From NCBI RefSeq assembly GCF_001006325.2, contig NZ_LBIA02000001.1, forward strand, positions 1,675,501-1,739,500: DNA of 64,000 nt, given 5' to 3'. Below, in pieces: positions 22,797 through 35,476 of the stretch (position 1 is its first letter; each line of letters starts with the position of its first letter). Both the position numbers and the translations under genes were made by a program. A model generated the notes under the pieces. The model did no database searches, was not told where the DNA came from, and was given only the letters and a program-made list of their open reading frames with translations. This DNA comes from Afipia massiliensis (GTDB taxonomy: Bacteria; Pseudomonadota; Alphaproteobacteria; Rhizobiales; Xanthobacteraceae).

Positions 22797-24200
22797 ATGG
22801 CTTCTTACGATCTCATCGTTATCGGCACCGGCCCCGGCGGTTATGTCTGCGCGATCCGCGCGGCGCAGCTCGGCATGAAAGTTGCGGTGGTCGAGAAATG
22901 GCCGACCTTCGGCGGCACCTGCCTCAATGTCGGATGCATTCCGTCCAAGGCATTGCTGCAGGCATCGGAGCGGTACGAGGAAGTCACGCACATGCTGCCC
23001 AAGATGGGCATCGGCGTCGGCAAGCCGAAGCTCGATCTGCCGACCATGATGAAGTTCAAGACCGACGGCGTCGACGGCAACACCAAGGGTGTCGCCTTTC
23101 TGTTCAAGAAGAACAAGATCGAGCCTTATGAAGGCACCGGCCGCATCCTCTCGGCCGGCAAGGTCGAGGTGAAGGGCAATGACGGCAAGACCCAGGTTCT
23201 TGAAACCAAGAACATCGTGATCGCCACCGGCTCCGACGTGGCCAAGCTGAAGGGCGTCGAGATCGACGAAAAGCGCATCGTCTCTTCCGTAGGCGCGCTG
23301 ACGCTCGACAAGGTGCCGGAGAAGATGCTGGTGATCGGCGCCGGCGTGATCGGCCTCGAACTCGGTTCGGTGTGGCGCCGTCTCGGCGCGCAGGTCATGG
23401 TCGTCGAATTCCTCGACCGGATTCTCCCCGGCATGGATGGCGAGGTCGCAAAGTCGTTCCAGCGTATTCAGGAAAAGCAGGGCGTCGAATTCAAGCTCGG
23501 CGCCAAGGTCACCGGCGTCGATACGTCCGGCAAGAAGCTGAAGGCCAGCATTGAGCCGGCTGCAGGCGGTACGGCTGAAACCATCGAAGCGGACGTGGTG
23601 CTGGTGGCGATCGGACGCGTTCCTTACACCGAAGAGCTCGGCCTCAAGGAAGCCGGGGTCGAACTCGATCAGCGCGGCCGCGTGCAGACCGATGGACACT
23701 TCCAGACCAACGTGAAGGGCATCTATGCCATCGGCGACGTGATCGCCGGACCGATGCTGGCGCACAAGGCGGAAGACGAGGGCATCGCCATCGCCGAGAT
23801 CCTCGCGGGTCAGGCGGGTCACACCAACTACGATGTCATCCCCGGCGTGGTTTACACGTTCCCGGAAGTTGCTTCCGTCGGCAAGACCGAGGAAGAGCTG
23901 AAGCAGGCGGGCGTGGCTTACACCTCAGGCAAGTTTCCGTTCACCGCGAACGCACGCACCAAGGTCAATCAGACCACCGATGGCTTTGTAAAAATCCTCG
24001 CTGACGCGAAGACCGATCGCGTGCTGGGTGTTCACATCGTCGGTGCGGAAGCCGGCGAAATGATCCACGAAGCGGCGGTGCTGATGGAATTCGGCGGTTC
24101 CGCGGAAGATCTCGCGCGCACCTGCCACGCCCATCCGACCCGCTCGGAAGCGGTCAAGGAAGCCGCGCTTGCGGTCGGAAAGCGCGCAATTCACATGTAA
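22797..24200 (+). CDS. lpdA: Dihydrolipoyl dehydrogenase (E3)
   Basis: This 467-residue FAD-dependent flavoprotein reoxidises the lipoyl groups of 2-oxoglutarate dehydrogenase. The FAD-binding motif is [17 protein letters not shown] (10-26), the redox disulfide is Cys42/Cys47 in [13 protein letters not shown], the NAD-binding motif is [15 protein letters not shown], and the C-terminal interface carries the catalytic His-Glu pair in [13 protein letters not shown]. The length is normal. It ends the TCA operon; a palindromic repeat follows. Confidence 0.98.
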   Translation: MASYDLIVIGTGPGGYVCAIRAAQLGMKVAVVEKWPTFGGTCLNVGCIPSKALLQASERYEEVTHMLPKMGIGVGKPKLDLPTMMKFKTDGVDGNTKGVAFLFKKNKIEPYEGTGRILSAGKVEVKGNDGKTQVLETKNIVIATGSDVAKLKGVEIDEKRIVSSVGALTLDKVPEKMLVIGAGVIGLELGSVWRRLGAQVMVVEFLDRILPGMDGEVAKSFQRIQEKQGVEFKLGAKVTGVDTSGKKLKASIEPAAGGTAETIEADVVLVAIGRVPYTEELGLKEAGVELDQRGRVQTDGHFQTNVKGIYAIGDVIAGPMLAHKAEDEGIAIAEILAGQAGHTNYDVIPGVVYTFPEVASVGKTEEELKQAGVAYTSGKFPFTANARTKVNQTTDGFVKILADAKTDRVLGVHIVGAEAGEMIHEAAVLMEFGGSAEDLARTCHAHPTRSEAVKEAALAVGKRAIHM

Positions 24201-24253
24201 CGATTGGCCGGTGCATGCAGGCGTCGCGGTATTCGACTTAAGAACCGCGACCC

Positions 24254-24332
24254 GTCATTGCGAGGAGCAAAGCGACGAAGCAATCCAGTCTGCCCTATCG
24301 CTTCTGGATTGCTTCGCTTCGCTCGCAATGAC
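24254..24332. repeat. Palindromic repeat (GTCATTGCGAG family)
   Basis: The left arm GTCATTGCGAGGAG and GAAGCAATCCAG is mirrored by CTGGATTGCTTC and CTCGCAATGAC at the right, with a short variable centre. The same family occurs at 28451-28533. It is located just beyond lpdA, between convergent genes. Confidence 0.9.
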
Positions 24333-24374
24333 AACGGGATGCAGGTTAGTGTCACCTGAGCCCGACGCGTCTCT

Positions 24375-24965
24375 CTACATCAGATGCACGGCGTGGGGGG
24401 CGAACAGTCCGATCGCCGTGAACGCCAGTCCTGTCACGGCCAGTGCGCCAGCCACCCACGCCAGCGCAATCATGCCGGTGATGATGGTCGCTGAAGCCAG
24501 CACGATGCCGATCTGGAAAGCGGCGGAGGCGACCTCGTAGTGGTGATAGCGCGCCATGGCGAGATCGCGGGCCTCCTCGGCCTTCTTGGCGCGCGCGGCC
24601 AGTTGCTCGGAGCCTTCGCCGGTTTCCGGTTCGGAACGATAGCGGGCCGCGGCCTTGTTCCAGTCATCGATCTGCTTGGCCAGTGTGGCCTTCTGCGCAT
24701 CGTCACCCGACAGGCCAAGGCTGAGCTTTGCATGCTCGGCCACCGCCTGCACCGTCGTGCGCCGGATGCTCTTGGCCTGGAAGAAGGCCCACAGATTTGA
24801 GGCCTCGACGTTCTTGCTGATGGATTCGGTCTGGGCGCCCTTGCCGAGCGTCTCGGAGAACGCAAGAAACAGCGCGATCACCGCGATCAGCAATGCGATC
24901 CTTTTGTTGGAGCCGGATGCATGTTCAGCATGCTCCGCGTGCTCCATGCTCTCATGTGCGCCCAT
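24375..24965 (-). CDS. DUF4337 membrane protein
   Basis: This 196-residue protein matches the DUF4337 family: a histidine-rich N-terminus (MEHAEHAEHA), a membrane segment (about 22-40), a central charged helical region with NLWAFFQAKSIRRTT (the family hallmark), and two C-terminal hydrophobic segments (about 145-190). The function is unknown. The central region is likely coiled coil. It is a single gene, convergent with lpdA and upstream in direction from the repeat at 24254. Confidence 0.85.
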   Translation of the reverse strand: MGAHESMEHAEHAEHASGSNKRIALLIAVIALFLAFSETLGKGAQTESISKNVEASNLWAFFQAKSIRRTTVQAVAEHAKLSLGLSGDDAQKATLAKQIDDWNKAAARYRSEPETGEGSEQLAARAKKAEEARDLAMARYHHYEVASAAFQIGIVLASATIITGMIALAWVAGALAVTGLAFTAIGLFAPHAVHLM

Positions 24966-25090
24966 ATTCAGTATCCCTCCCGGTCAAAATCGGATGCCAC
25001 GATTGACCGAACTGCGGTTCGCGCGCAAGGGGCGTCCGAACGACTCGGTAGGGCAAATTTTGGCACGACAAATTTATGTCACGCCATCAT

Positions 25091-26077
25091 CTAGGCTCTC
25101 GGATGGGCCGTCTTGTAAACGTCGAGCAGCCGGTCGGCATCGACACCGGTGTAGATCTGCGTGGTCGATAGCGACGAGTGGCCGAGTAGCTCCTGGATGG
25201 CGCGCAGGTCGCCGCCTCGTGTCAGCAGATGGGTGGCGAACGAATGACGCAGCGCATGCGGCGTCGCGCTGTCCGGCAAGCCAAGCGCACCGCGCAGCCG
25301 CTCCATCGTCAACTGGATGATGCGCGGTGAGAGCGGGCCGCCGCGCGCGCCGACAAAGATCGAGCCGTCCGCCGCGATGGTGTGCGGACACACCGCGACA
25401 TAGTCCTGGATCAAGGCCAACACGTTCTGCAGCACTGGCACCATGCGGGTCTTGTTGCCTTTGCCGGTGACGACGATCACATCGCCTTTGCCGGGCAACG
25501 GCACGTCGCGCCGCTTGAGGCCGAGGGCTTCGGAAATGCGCAGGCCCGATCCGTAGAGCAGCGCCATCACCGCGGCGTCGCGCGCCCAGATCCACGGCTC
25601 GCGGTTCTCCCCCGCTCGAATGTCTGCATCGGTCATCTGCCGTGCGGAGGTCATCTGAATTGGTTTCGGCAGGCTCTTGCCGATTTTCGGGGCGCGGATC
25701 GCGGACAGCGCGCCGACCTTGCCCATGCCTTCGCGTTCCAGAAATCGCCCGAACGAACGCAATCCCGCCAGTGCGCGCATCAGGGAACGCCCGCCCACGT
25801 CATCGGCGCGCCTTGACGACATGAAGGCGCGCACGTCTGTGGCTTCGATGGCGGCAAATTGCTTCAAGGTGACGAGGCCGCCCCAATGCTCGCTCAGAAA
25901 GACGAGGCACTGGCGCAGGTCGCGCGCATAGGCCTCCAGCGTCTTGGGCGACAGCCGGCGCTCGGAGCGCAGGTGGGACAGCCACTGCGTGATCTCGGCC
26001 AGCAGGTCAGGTGCTGCGCAGGTCAGCGGCGCGGCCTCTGTCTCGGCCTTGGTTGCAGCGGCGGCTTTGGCCATCAT
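25091..26077 (-). CDS. xerC: Tyrosine recombinase XerC
   Basis: This 328-residue site-specific recombinase resolves chromosome dimers at dif with XerD. It has an N-terminal SAM-like DNA-binding domain (about 25-115) and a C-terminal catalytic domain with Arg180 (GSGLRISEAL), Lys206 (GKGNKTR), His274 and Arg277 (HALRHSFATH), His300 (LGHSSL) and the nucleophile Tyr309 (QIYT). The full catalytic set supports activity. Divergent priA next to it is a common arrangement in this group. The start is ATG at 26077; a second Met follows immediately. Confidence 0.95.
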   Translation of the reverse strand: MMAKAAAATKAETEAAPLTCAAPDLLAEITQWLSHLRSERRLSPKTLEAYARDLRQCLVFLSEHWGGLVTLKQFAAIEATDVRAFMSSRRADDVGGRSLMRALAGLRSFGRFLEREGMGKVGALSAIRAPKIGKSLPKPIQMTSARQMTDADIRAGENREPWIWARDAAVMALLYGSGLRISEALGLKRRDVPLPGKGDVIVVTGKGNKTRMVPVLQNVLALIQDYVAVCPHTIAADGSIFVGARGGPLSPRIIQLTMERLRGALGLPDSATPHALRHSFATHLLTRGGDLRAIQELLGHSSLSTTQIYTGVDADRLLDVYKTAHPRA

Positions 26078-26131
26078 ATGTCTCGCGGGGCGCCTGCGCT
26101 TGACAGGAATCGGTTTATCGCACCCTTTTCA

Positions 26132-26183
26132 GGGAGCATGTTCCGGCAAAGTGGACACCGGTTTGCCGGAAGAACATGCTCCC
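26132..26183. repeat. Palindromic repeat (GGGAGCATG family)
   Basis: The arms GGGAGCATGTTCCGGCAAA and TTTGCCGGAAGAACATGCTCCC are complementary with a small bulge. The centre GTGGACACCGG is typical of abundant rhizobial palindromes. It lies in the xerC-priA divergent interval. Confidence 0.88.
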
Positions 26184-26195
26184 AAATAGTAAACT

Positions 26196-26244
26196 GCGCG
26201 TATTCTGATCGCAAAACCGGTATCCACTTTTGCGGAATACGCGC
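26196..26244. repeat. Palindromic repeat, inverted partner of the previous one
   Basis: The perfect outer arms are GCGCGTATTC (26196-26205) and GAATACGCGC (26235-26244). The centre reads GCAAAACCGGTATCCAC, which is the reverse complement of the centre of the neighbouring repeat apart from small changes. It ends 29 bases before the priA start, so it lies where the priA promoter or leader must be. Confidence 0.85.
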
Positions 26245-26273
26245 TATCCTCCTTAATCCGGGCCCCTCTCACC

Positions 26274-28448
26274 ATGGCAAGACGAGTCGTCGACGTTCTT
26301 GTCCCGGTGGCCCTGAACCAGACCTATTCCTATCGCGTTCCCGACGGCGTCGAACTGAAGCCGGGGGATGTGGTCAGTGTTCCGCTCGGGCCGCGCGACG
26401 TCACCGCCGTGGTCTGGGCCGACAATCCCAACCCCGATCCCCGGCTGCACAACCGCCTGAAAGACACCGGCGATAGACTCGACGTGCCGCCGCTGAAACC
26501 GGAGCTGCGCAGCTTCGTCGACTGGGTCGCCAACTACACGCTGTCCGCACGCGGCATGGTGCTGCGGATGACGCTGCGCATGGGCGAGCATCTTGGACCC
26601 GAGCGTGCGCGCATGGGGGTGCGGCTGGTCGGTACGCCGCCGCAGCGCATGACCAGCGCGCGGCGTCGCCTGATCGATATTCTGTCGGACGGGTTGCTGC
26701 ACGCAAAGTCCGAGGCTGCAAAGGAAGCCGGCGTCAGCCCCGGCGTCATCGATGGGCTTGTCGACGAAGGCACGCTCGCCATCGAGCCGTTGCCGCGCGA
26801 TCTCGCGCCGCCGTCACCCGATCCGTCGTTCTCGGTGCCGGACTTTTCGCCCGAGCAGCGGATCGCCGCCGACGCGATGAAAGACCTCGCCTCGAAGGAT
26901 GAATTTCAGGTCGCGATGCTCGATGGTGTCACCGGCTCCGGAAAAACCGAAGTCTATTTCGAGGCGGTGGCCGAGAACATTCGCCGTGGCCGGCAGACCA
27001 TGATCCTGATGCCGGAGATCGCGCTGACCGGACAGTTTCTCGACCGCTTTGCCGCGCGCTTCGGCGTGCGGCCGATCGAATGGCACTCGGAACTGACGCC
27101 GCGTACCCGCGCGCGCAACTGGGCCGCGGTCGCGGCCGGCGATGCGCCGGTGGTGGTCGGCGCACGTTCGGCGCTGTTTCTGCCTTACGCCAATCTCGGT
27201 CTCATCATCGTCGATGAAGAGCACGATCAGGCCTACAAGCAGGATGAGGGCGCGCATTATCATGCGCGCGACATGGCGGTGGTGCGCGGATCGATCGCGA
27301 AGATTCCGGTCGTGCTGTGTTCGGCAACGCCCTCGGTCGAGTCCGAAGTCAACGCACGCAAGGGGCGCTATCGCCGCGTCGCTCTGCCGTCGCGGTTCGG
27401 CGGCCAGCACATGCCGCAGATCGAGGCCATCGATCTGAAGCGCGAAGGCCCGCAGCGCGGCCGGTTCATTTCGCCGCGTCTCGCAGAAGAGATCAAGATC
27501 GCAATCGAGCGCAAGGAACAGGCGCTGCTGTTTCTCAATCGTCGCGGCTACGCGCCGCTGACTTTGTGCCGCGCTTGCGGTCATCGGTTCGCCTGCACCA
27601 TCTGCGATGCGTGGCTGGTCGATCATCGCTTTCGTCAGCGCCTTGTTTGCCATCACTGCGGCTTCTCGATGCCGCGTCCGCATCAATGCCCGCATTGTGG
27701 GGCGGAGGAATCGCTGGCGGCCATCGGTCCCGGTGTCGAGCGCCTGCAGGAAGAAGCCGCAAACCTGTTTCCTGATGCGCGCACCATGGTGCTGTCGAGC
27801 GATCTGATCACCGATATCGAGACGATGCGGTCGGAACTGAACGAAATCGCCGAGGGCCGCGTCGACATCATCATCGGCACGCAACTGGTGGCGAAGGGGC
27901 ATAACTTCCCGCGCCTCAATCTGGTCGGCGTGATCGATGCGGATCTGGGGCTGGGCAACGGCGATCCGCGCGCCGCCGAGCGCACATTTCAATTGCTCAA
28001 CCAGGTGATCGGCCGCGCGGGGCGTGAGCAGGGCCGCGGCGTCGGCTACCTGCAGACCCATCAACCCGAGCATCCGGTGATGAAGGCGCTGGTCGCGTCG
28101 GATCGCGAAGCGTTTTACGCCAGCGAGATCGAAGCGCGCGAACGCGCACTGTATCCGCCGTTCGGGCGGCTGGCGTCGCTGATTATTTCAGCGGGCGATC
28201 GTCCTACCGCGGAAGGTTTTGCGCGCAAGCTTGCGGCCGCCGCGCCGCTCGACGAACGGGTTCAGGTGCTCGGTCCCGCGGAGGCGCCGCTCGCCGTCAT
28301 CAAGGGCCGCTACCGGTTTCGCATTCTTGTGAAATCACTGCGCGGCATCGACTTGTCGGCCTATATGCGGGACTGGCTCGCGGCCGGCCCGAAGACCAAG
28401 GGCAATCTCAAGCTTGAGATCGATATCGATCCGCAGAGTTTTTTGTGA
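26274..28448 (+). CDS. priA: Primosomal replication protein PriA
   Basis: This 724-residue 3'-5' DNA helicase restarts stalled replication forks. It has an N-terminal DNA-binding domain (YSYRVPDGVELKPGDVVSVP), Walker A GVTGSGKTE (about 218-226), the DEEH box (IIVDEEHDQAYKQDE), a zinc-binding insertion with four CxxC pairs (CRACGHRFACTIC and CHHCGFSM...CPHC), and motif VI region QVIGRAGREQGRG. The length is standard. The ATG at 26274 lies next to a palindromic repeat. Transcription ends at the shared terminator 28553-28585. Confidence 0.97.
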   Translation: MARRVVDVLVPVALNQTYSYRVPDGVELKPGDVVSVPLGPRDVTAVVWADNPNPDPRLHNRLKDTGDRLDVPPLKPELRSFVDWVANYTLSARGMVLRMTLRMGEHLGPERARMGVRLVGTPPQRMTSARRRLIDILSDGLLHAKSEAAKEAGVSPGVIDGLVDEGTLAIEPLPRDLAPPSPDPSFSVPDFSPEQRIAADAMKDLASKDEFQVAMLDGVTGSGKTEVYFEAVAENIRRGRQTMILMPEIALTGQFLDRFAARFGVRPIEWHSELTPRTRARNWAAVAAGDAPVVVGARSALFLPYANLGLIIVDEEHDQAYKQDEGAHYHARDMAVVRGSIAKIPVVLCSATPSVESEVNARKGRYRRVALPSRFGGQHMPQIEAIDLKREGPQRGRFISPRLAEEIKIAIERKEQALLFLNRRGYAPLTLCRACGHRFACTICDAWLVDHRFRQRLVCHHCGFSMPRPHQCPHCGAEESLAAIGPGVERLQEEAANLFPDARTMVLSSDLITDIETMRSELNEIAEGRVDIIIGTQLVAKGHNFPRLNLVGVIDADLGLGNGDPRAAERTFQLLNQVIGRAGREQGRGVGYLQTHQPEHPVMKALVASDREAFYASEIEARERALYPPFGRLASLIISAGDRPTAEGFARKLAAAAPLDERVQVLGPAEAPLAVIKGRYRFRILVKSLRGIDLSAYMRDWLAAGPKTKGNLKLEIDIDPQSFL

Positions 28449-28450
28449 AA

Positions 28451-28533
28451 CTCGTCATTGCGAGCGAAGCGAAGCAATCCAGAAGCAACAGGAATCTGGA
28501 TTGCTTCGTCGCTACGCTCCTCGCAATGACGAG
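28451..28533. repeat. Palindromic repeat (GTCATTGCGAG family), second copy
   Basis: It starts two bases after the priA stop. The arms CTCGTCATTGCGAG and GAAGCAATCCAGA are mirrored by TCTGGATTGCTTC and CTCGCAATGACGAG. It is the same family as 24254-24332, about 4.1 kb away. Confidence 0.9.
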
Positions 28534-28552
28534 ATTTGCTGGCAGCCCAATG

Positions 28553-28585
28553 AAAAAGGCCGGTGCAATTGGCACCGGCCTTTTC
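28553..28585. terminator. Bidirectional terminator between priA and rlpA
   Basis: GGCCGGTGC and GCACCGGCC form a 9-base stem around AATTG, flanked by AAAAA on the left and TTTT on the right, so it can stop both priA (plus) and rlpA (minus) transcripts. Confidence 0.85.
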
Positions 28586-28619
28586 AACGCAACTTACGCA
28601 ACGCAACTATACGCAACGC

Positions 28620-29057
28620 TTACTGAACTTCTGCAACCACGTGACCGACGCCGCGGCTGGTGAGGCCGACCGCGCGGGCAGCGCCCTTCGACAGATCGAG
28701 CACGCGACCCTTGATGAACGGGCCGCGGTCATTGACGGTGACGACGACGCTGCGGCTGCCGTGGGTGACCTTGAGACGCGTCCCGAACGGCAGGGTCCGG
28801 TGGGCGGCGGTCATGGCCTCCTGATTGAAGCGCTGGCCCGAGGCGGTCTTGCTGCCCGACTCGTTGCCGTAGAATGAGGCCTTACCGGAAAAGCTGCGGC
28901 CGGAGCCGACAGAGGCATTGGCGTCGCGCCAGGATTTGCGCTGGCCGGCTTCGCTCGCGGTAGCGCCAAGCGCCAAAATTCCGACTGCAACCAACGCGAT
29001 CGAGGTATTCCGATTCGCAGCGGGTCGCCCCGGCACGCGCTTAATAGCGGCGATCAT
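28620..29057 (-). CDS. RlpA-like septal/peptidoglycan protein
   Basis: This 145-residue exported protein is of the RlpA / double-psi beta-barrel family. The signal segment is SIALVAVGILALGATASEA, and the mature part contains GKASFYGNESGSKTASGQRFNQ, AAHRTLPFGTRLKVTH, VVVTVNDRGPF and GRVLDLSKGAARAVGL, all RlpA landmarks. Such proteins bind or cleave denuded peptidoglycan; there is no lipobox and no SPOR domain, so it is a minimal form. The ATG at 29057 is chosen because GTGAGGGACAACT precedes it; a frame continues to 29087. Confidence 0.88.
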   Translation of the reverse strand: MIAAIKRVPGRPAANRNTSIALVAVGILALGATASEAGQRKSWRDANASVGSGRSFSGKASFYGNESGSKTASGQRFNQEAMTAAHRTLPFGTRLKVTHGSRSVVVTVNDRGPFIKGRVLDLSKGAARAVGLTSRGVGHVVAEVQ

Positions 29058-29865
29058 ATAGTTGTCCCTCACAATTGGTATATCCATCCAACGGCTGGCT
29101 AAATCGAGCCAGCGTCTACGTAGCGGGACGGTTCATCCAATAATGAGGCATAAGCGCGGCGAGCGATTTGTTCCAAAGTCGCTGAAATTTTTTGAAAGCA
29201 ATAGAAACTAGCCAAAGTTTCTTGCGGAATATTTTGGTGAAAGAGATTATGAGCCATATTATACATATCTATACTTAATAGTTTTCATAAGTATAGATTT
29301 CGTCTAGTAAAAACGAAGCTGCCAAATTCGTTACTGGAATGCGATTATTGCAATGCTGCATGCGTAAGGCGGGCAGCTCTTCGCCCAATTTTGGCGATTC
29401 TTCAGCCGAATCGCGGGGTTGAGGGCGCCTGTGGCCGAATCGGGCTGCGCTGGCGAATGTGCCAACCGGTTCCTCAACATGAGCCGTAGTTTCGGTGGCG
29501 TAGAAGGCAAGGTGGTTTTCGCCGGAGCGGGCATGAGGATTGGCGGCAGGTTGCGGCCCTGCTGCCGCTCTCCGCTTGCGAAGTTATTTCGACCAAGCTC
29601 CTGCAAGACGTGCTGCTCAAACTACGCGATGCGCGCATGCGACAAACCGGCGCCGCCAAAAACGCGTTCGCAATCGTCGTCATGTTGCACCTGCGCGCGC
29701 CCTATGTTAGCAAAACCGCGATTTTAGGCTGCTGGGCATGTCGCTCCGGCCAGAAATCGAAGTCCCGCTTGAATTCCAAGGGCTTGGATCGCTTGGTGTC
29801 GCACTGACACCAGACTGCAGCGATGAACTTACCCTTGGGCATTCGACAGCTTAGAAGAGATATTT
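29058..29865 (+). other. 808-base interval upstream of atpH
   Basis: I see no convincing gene in either strand of this long interval. The left third (about 29,160-29,340) is strikingly AT-rich against the surrounding high-GC DNA and contains a 9-base inverted repeat (29269-29296). The right part has only short frames with cysteine/arginine-rich, non-protein-like translations. It must contain the promoters for rlpA and the atp operon. Confidence 0.6.
29269..29296. repeat. AT-rich inverted repeat
   Basis: The perfect arms are CTATACTTA (29269-29277) and TAAGTATAG (29288-29296), with a 10-base loop. The surrounding 150 bases are very AT-rich, and a T-tract does not follow, so a protein-binding site is more likely than a terminator. 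It is about 570 bases from atpH and 210 from the rlpA start. Confidence 0.6.
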
Positions 29866-31958
<2,093 letters not shown>

Positions 31959-32043
31959 AGATCGTCGCCGCGCCGATTTGCGCGCGCGGCGAAACTGGGG
32001 TTGCGATCCGGCGTGAGGCTGGATCGTCAGGGTGAGATAAAGA

Positions 32044-32922
32044 ATGGCGTCTCTTAAGGACATGCGTGTCCGCATCGCCTCGACCAAGGCGACGCAGAAG
32101 ATCACCAAGGCCATGCAGATGGTTGCGGCGTCGAAGTTGCGCCGTGCCCAGACCGCGGCCGAAGCGGCGCGTCCCTATGCCGAGCGCATGGACGCTGTGA
32201 TCAGCAACATCGCGGGTGCTGCGGCCGGATCCGGCAACGCGCCGGCATTGCTTGCCGGCACCGGCAACGACAAGGTTCACCTGCTGCTGGTGTGCACCGG
32301 CGAGCGCGGCCTGTCGGGCGCCTTCAACTCCTCCATCGTGCGCCTGGCGCGCGAGCGGGCCCTGTCGCTGATGAGCCAGGGCAAAGAGGTCAAGTTCTTC
32401 TGCGTCGGACGCAAGGGTTACGAGCAGCTTCGCCGCCAGTTCGACAAGCAGATCGTCGGCAACGTCGAACTGCGCTCGGTGAAGGTGCTCGGCTTCAGGA
32501 ATGCCGAAGACGTCGCCAAGCAGATCGTCGCGATGTTCGAGGCGGGCGACTTCGACGTCTGCACGCTGTTCTACTCGCGCTTCAAGTCGGTGATCGCGCA
32601 GATCCCGACCGCCCAGCAGATCATTCCGCTCGTGCTCGAAGAAAAAGAAGCCACGAACGGCGCGACCGCGGTTTACGATTACGAACCGGCTGAAGACGAA
32701 ATTCTCTCGAGCCTGCTGCCGCGCAACCTCGCGGTGCAGATTTTCCGTGCGCTGCTCGAAAACAACGCGTCGTTCTACGGCGCGCAGATGAGCGCCATGG
32801 ACAACGCGACCCGCAACGCCGGCGACATGATCCGCAAGCAGACGCTGATCTACAACCGCACCCGCCAGGCGATGATTACCAAGGAACTGATCGAAATCAT
32901 CTCCGGCGCCGAGGCCATCTAG
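32044..32922 (+). CDS. atpG: ATP synthase F1 gamma subunit
   Basis: The 292-residue central rotor shaft. The N-terminal helix [36 protein letters not shown] and the C-terminal helix region [12 protein letters not shown]...[21 protein letters not shown] are typical and form the coiled coil inside the alpha/beta hexamer. The gene lies between atpA and atpD with short gaps (85 and 40 bases). Confidence 0.98.
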   Translation: MASLKDMRVRIASTKATQKITKAMQMVAASKLRRAQTAAEAARPYAERMDAVISNIAGAAAGSGNAPALLAGTGNDKVHLLLVCTGERGLSGAFNSSIVRLARERALSLMSQGKEVKFFCVGRKGYEQLRRQFDKQIVGNVELRSVKVLGFRNAEDVAKQIVAMFEAGDFDVCTLFYSRFKSVIAQIPTAQQIIPLVLEEKEATNGATAVYDYEPAEDEILSSLLPRNLAVQIFRALLENNASFYGAQMSAMDNATRNAGDMIRKQTLIYNRTRQAMITKELIEIISGAEAI

Positions 32923-32950
32923 GCCAACCGCCGCATAGACCGAGTTTTAA

Positions 32951-34393
<1,443 letters not shown>

Positions 34394-34398
34394 TCACG

Positions 34399-34809
34399 AT
34401 GGCCACCTTTCACTTCGATCTCGTATCACCTGAAAGAATCGCCTTCTCGGGCGAAGTCGAGCAGGTCGATATTCCCGGCGTCGAGGGTGACCTCGGCGTG
34501 ATGGCTGGCCATGCGCCGCTGGTGGCGAGCATTCGCCCCGGCATCATGACCGTGACCGTCGGCGGCAAGCACGAGAAGATCATCGTGCTCGGCGGCCTTG
34601 CGGAAATCTCCGAGAAGGGTTTGACGGTTCTTGCCGATACCGCAACGTCGGTGGCGGAACTCGACGCAGCTGCCTTCGCCGACAAGATCGCTCAGATGGA
34701 AGAGGATCTGAAGGAAAAGGAAGGTTCGGTCCTCGATCAGGCGATCGAGCGGCTCGATCACTTCAAGACCATCCAGCGGCAGATCGTCAATTCAACAGCG
34801 ATGCATTGA
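34399..34809 (+). CDS. atpC: ATP synthase F1 epsilon subunit
   Basis: This 136-residue protein has the N-terminal beta-sandwich ([20 protein letters not shown], then [17 protein letters not shown]) and a C-terminal helical hairpin that regulates ATP hydrolysis. The ATG at 34399 is used; the longer frame from 34288 lies within atpD and is a shadow. It is the last gene of the operon, followed by a terminator at 34832-34857. Confidence 0.97.
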   Translation: MATFHFDLVSPERIAFSGEVEQVDIPGVEGDLGVMAGHAPLVASIRPGIMTVTVGGKHEKIIVLGGLAEISEKGLTVLADTATSVAELDAAAFADKIAQMEEDLKEKEGSVLDQAIERLDHFKTIQRQIVNSTAMH

Positions 34810-34831
34810 GCGTTGTTACATCGAAGTCAAA

Positions 34832-34857
34832 AAGCCCTGCACTGCAGGGCTTTTTTG
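34832..34857 (+). terminator. Terminator of the atp operon
   Basis: AGCCCTGCA and TGCAGGGCT form a nearly loopless palindrome (AAGCCCTGCACTGCAGGGC) followed by TTTTTT, 23 bases after the atpC stop. Confidence 0.9.
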
Positions 34858-34870
34858 CATTCTGGACTTA

Positions 34871-35371
34871 TTATTTCCCGGCGAACCTGGTGAATTCCTT
34901 GACCACGCGCTCATAGACCGGCCGCTTGAACGGCACGATCAGCTCGGGAAGATTCTTCATCGGCTCCCAGCGCCAGTCGATGAACTCCGGCTTGTGGCCG
35001 GCCGGTGAAGCGACGTTGATCTCGCTATCCTTGCCGGTGAACCGGAGCGCGTACCACTTCTGCTTCTGTCCGCGAAACCGGCCCTTCCAGGCGCGGCCGG
35101 CGACGGTGCGCGGAATATCGTAGGTCAGCCATTCCGGCACTTCGCCCAGCTTCTCCACCGAGCGGGCGTTGGTCTCCTCATAGAGTTCACGCTTGGCGGC
35201 GGCCCATGTGTCTTCGCCGCTATCGACGCCGCCCTGCGGCATCTGCCAGACATGGGTTTGATCGACATGCTCCGGACCGCTGGCGCGGCGGCCGATGAAC
35301 ACGAGTCCGTCCGGATTGATCAGCATGATGCCGACGCAGGTCCGGTAGGGCAGATCGTCGTAACGCGCCAT
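34871..35371 (-). CDS. rppH: RNA pyrophosphohydrolase RppH
   Basis: This 166-residue Nudix hydrolase removes pyrophosphate from RNA 5' ends and so triggers RNase E decay; it also acts on dinucleoside polyphosphates. The Nudix box is [20 protein letters not shown] (48-67), with VWQMPQGG before it as in RppH/NudH. The ATG at 35371 ([17 protein letters not shown]) gives the family-standard start; the upstream extension to 35416 is not supported. It is the last gene of the long minus-strand series and is convergent with atpC. Confidence 0.95.
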   Translation of the reverse strand: MARYDDLPYRTCVGIMLINPDGLVFIGRRASGPEHVDQTHVWQMPQGGVDSGEDTWAAAKRELYEETNARSVEKLGEVPEWLTYDIPRTVAGRAWKGRFRGQKQKWYALRFTGKDSEINVASPAGHKPEFIDWRWEPMKNLPELIVPFKRPVYERVVKEFTRFAGK

Positions 35372-35476
35372 CCTGCTTAAGCCTTTGATCCAGCCGTCCA
35401 AGCGCGCCAGCCGCACTCTATTCGTTCGTTCACGCGAGAGCGCCGGAACACCCGGTTCCGGCTTTGCCGATCACGC

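Noticed and set aside
25091-26077. Phage or island integrase
   Set aside because: It is a tyrosine recombinase, but its length, domain layout and priA neighbour fit housekeeping XerC.
29331-29727. 91- and 102-codon frames upstream of atpH
   Set aside because: Antisense to each other, no ribosome binding site, cysteine/arginine-rich without domain features.
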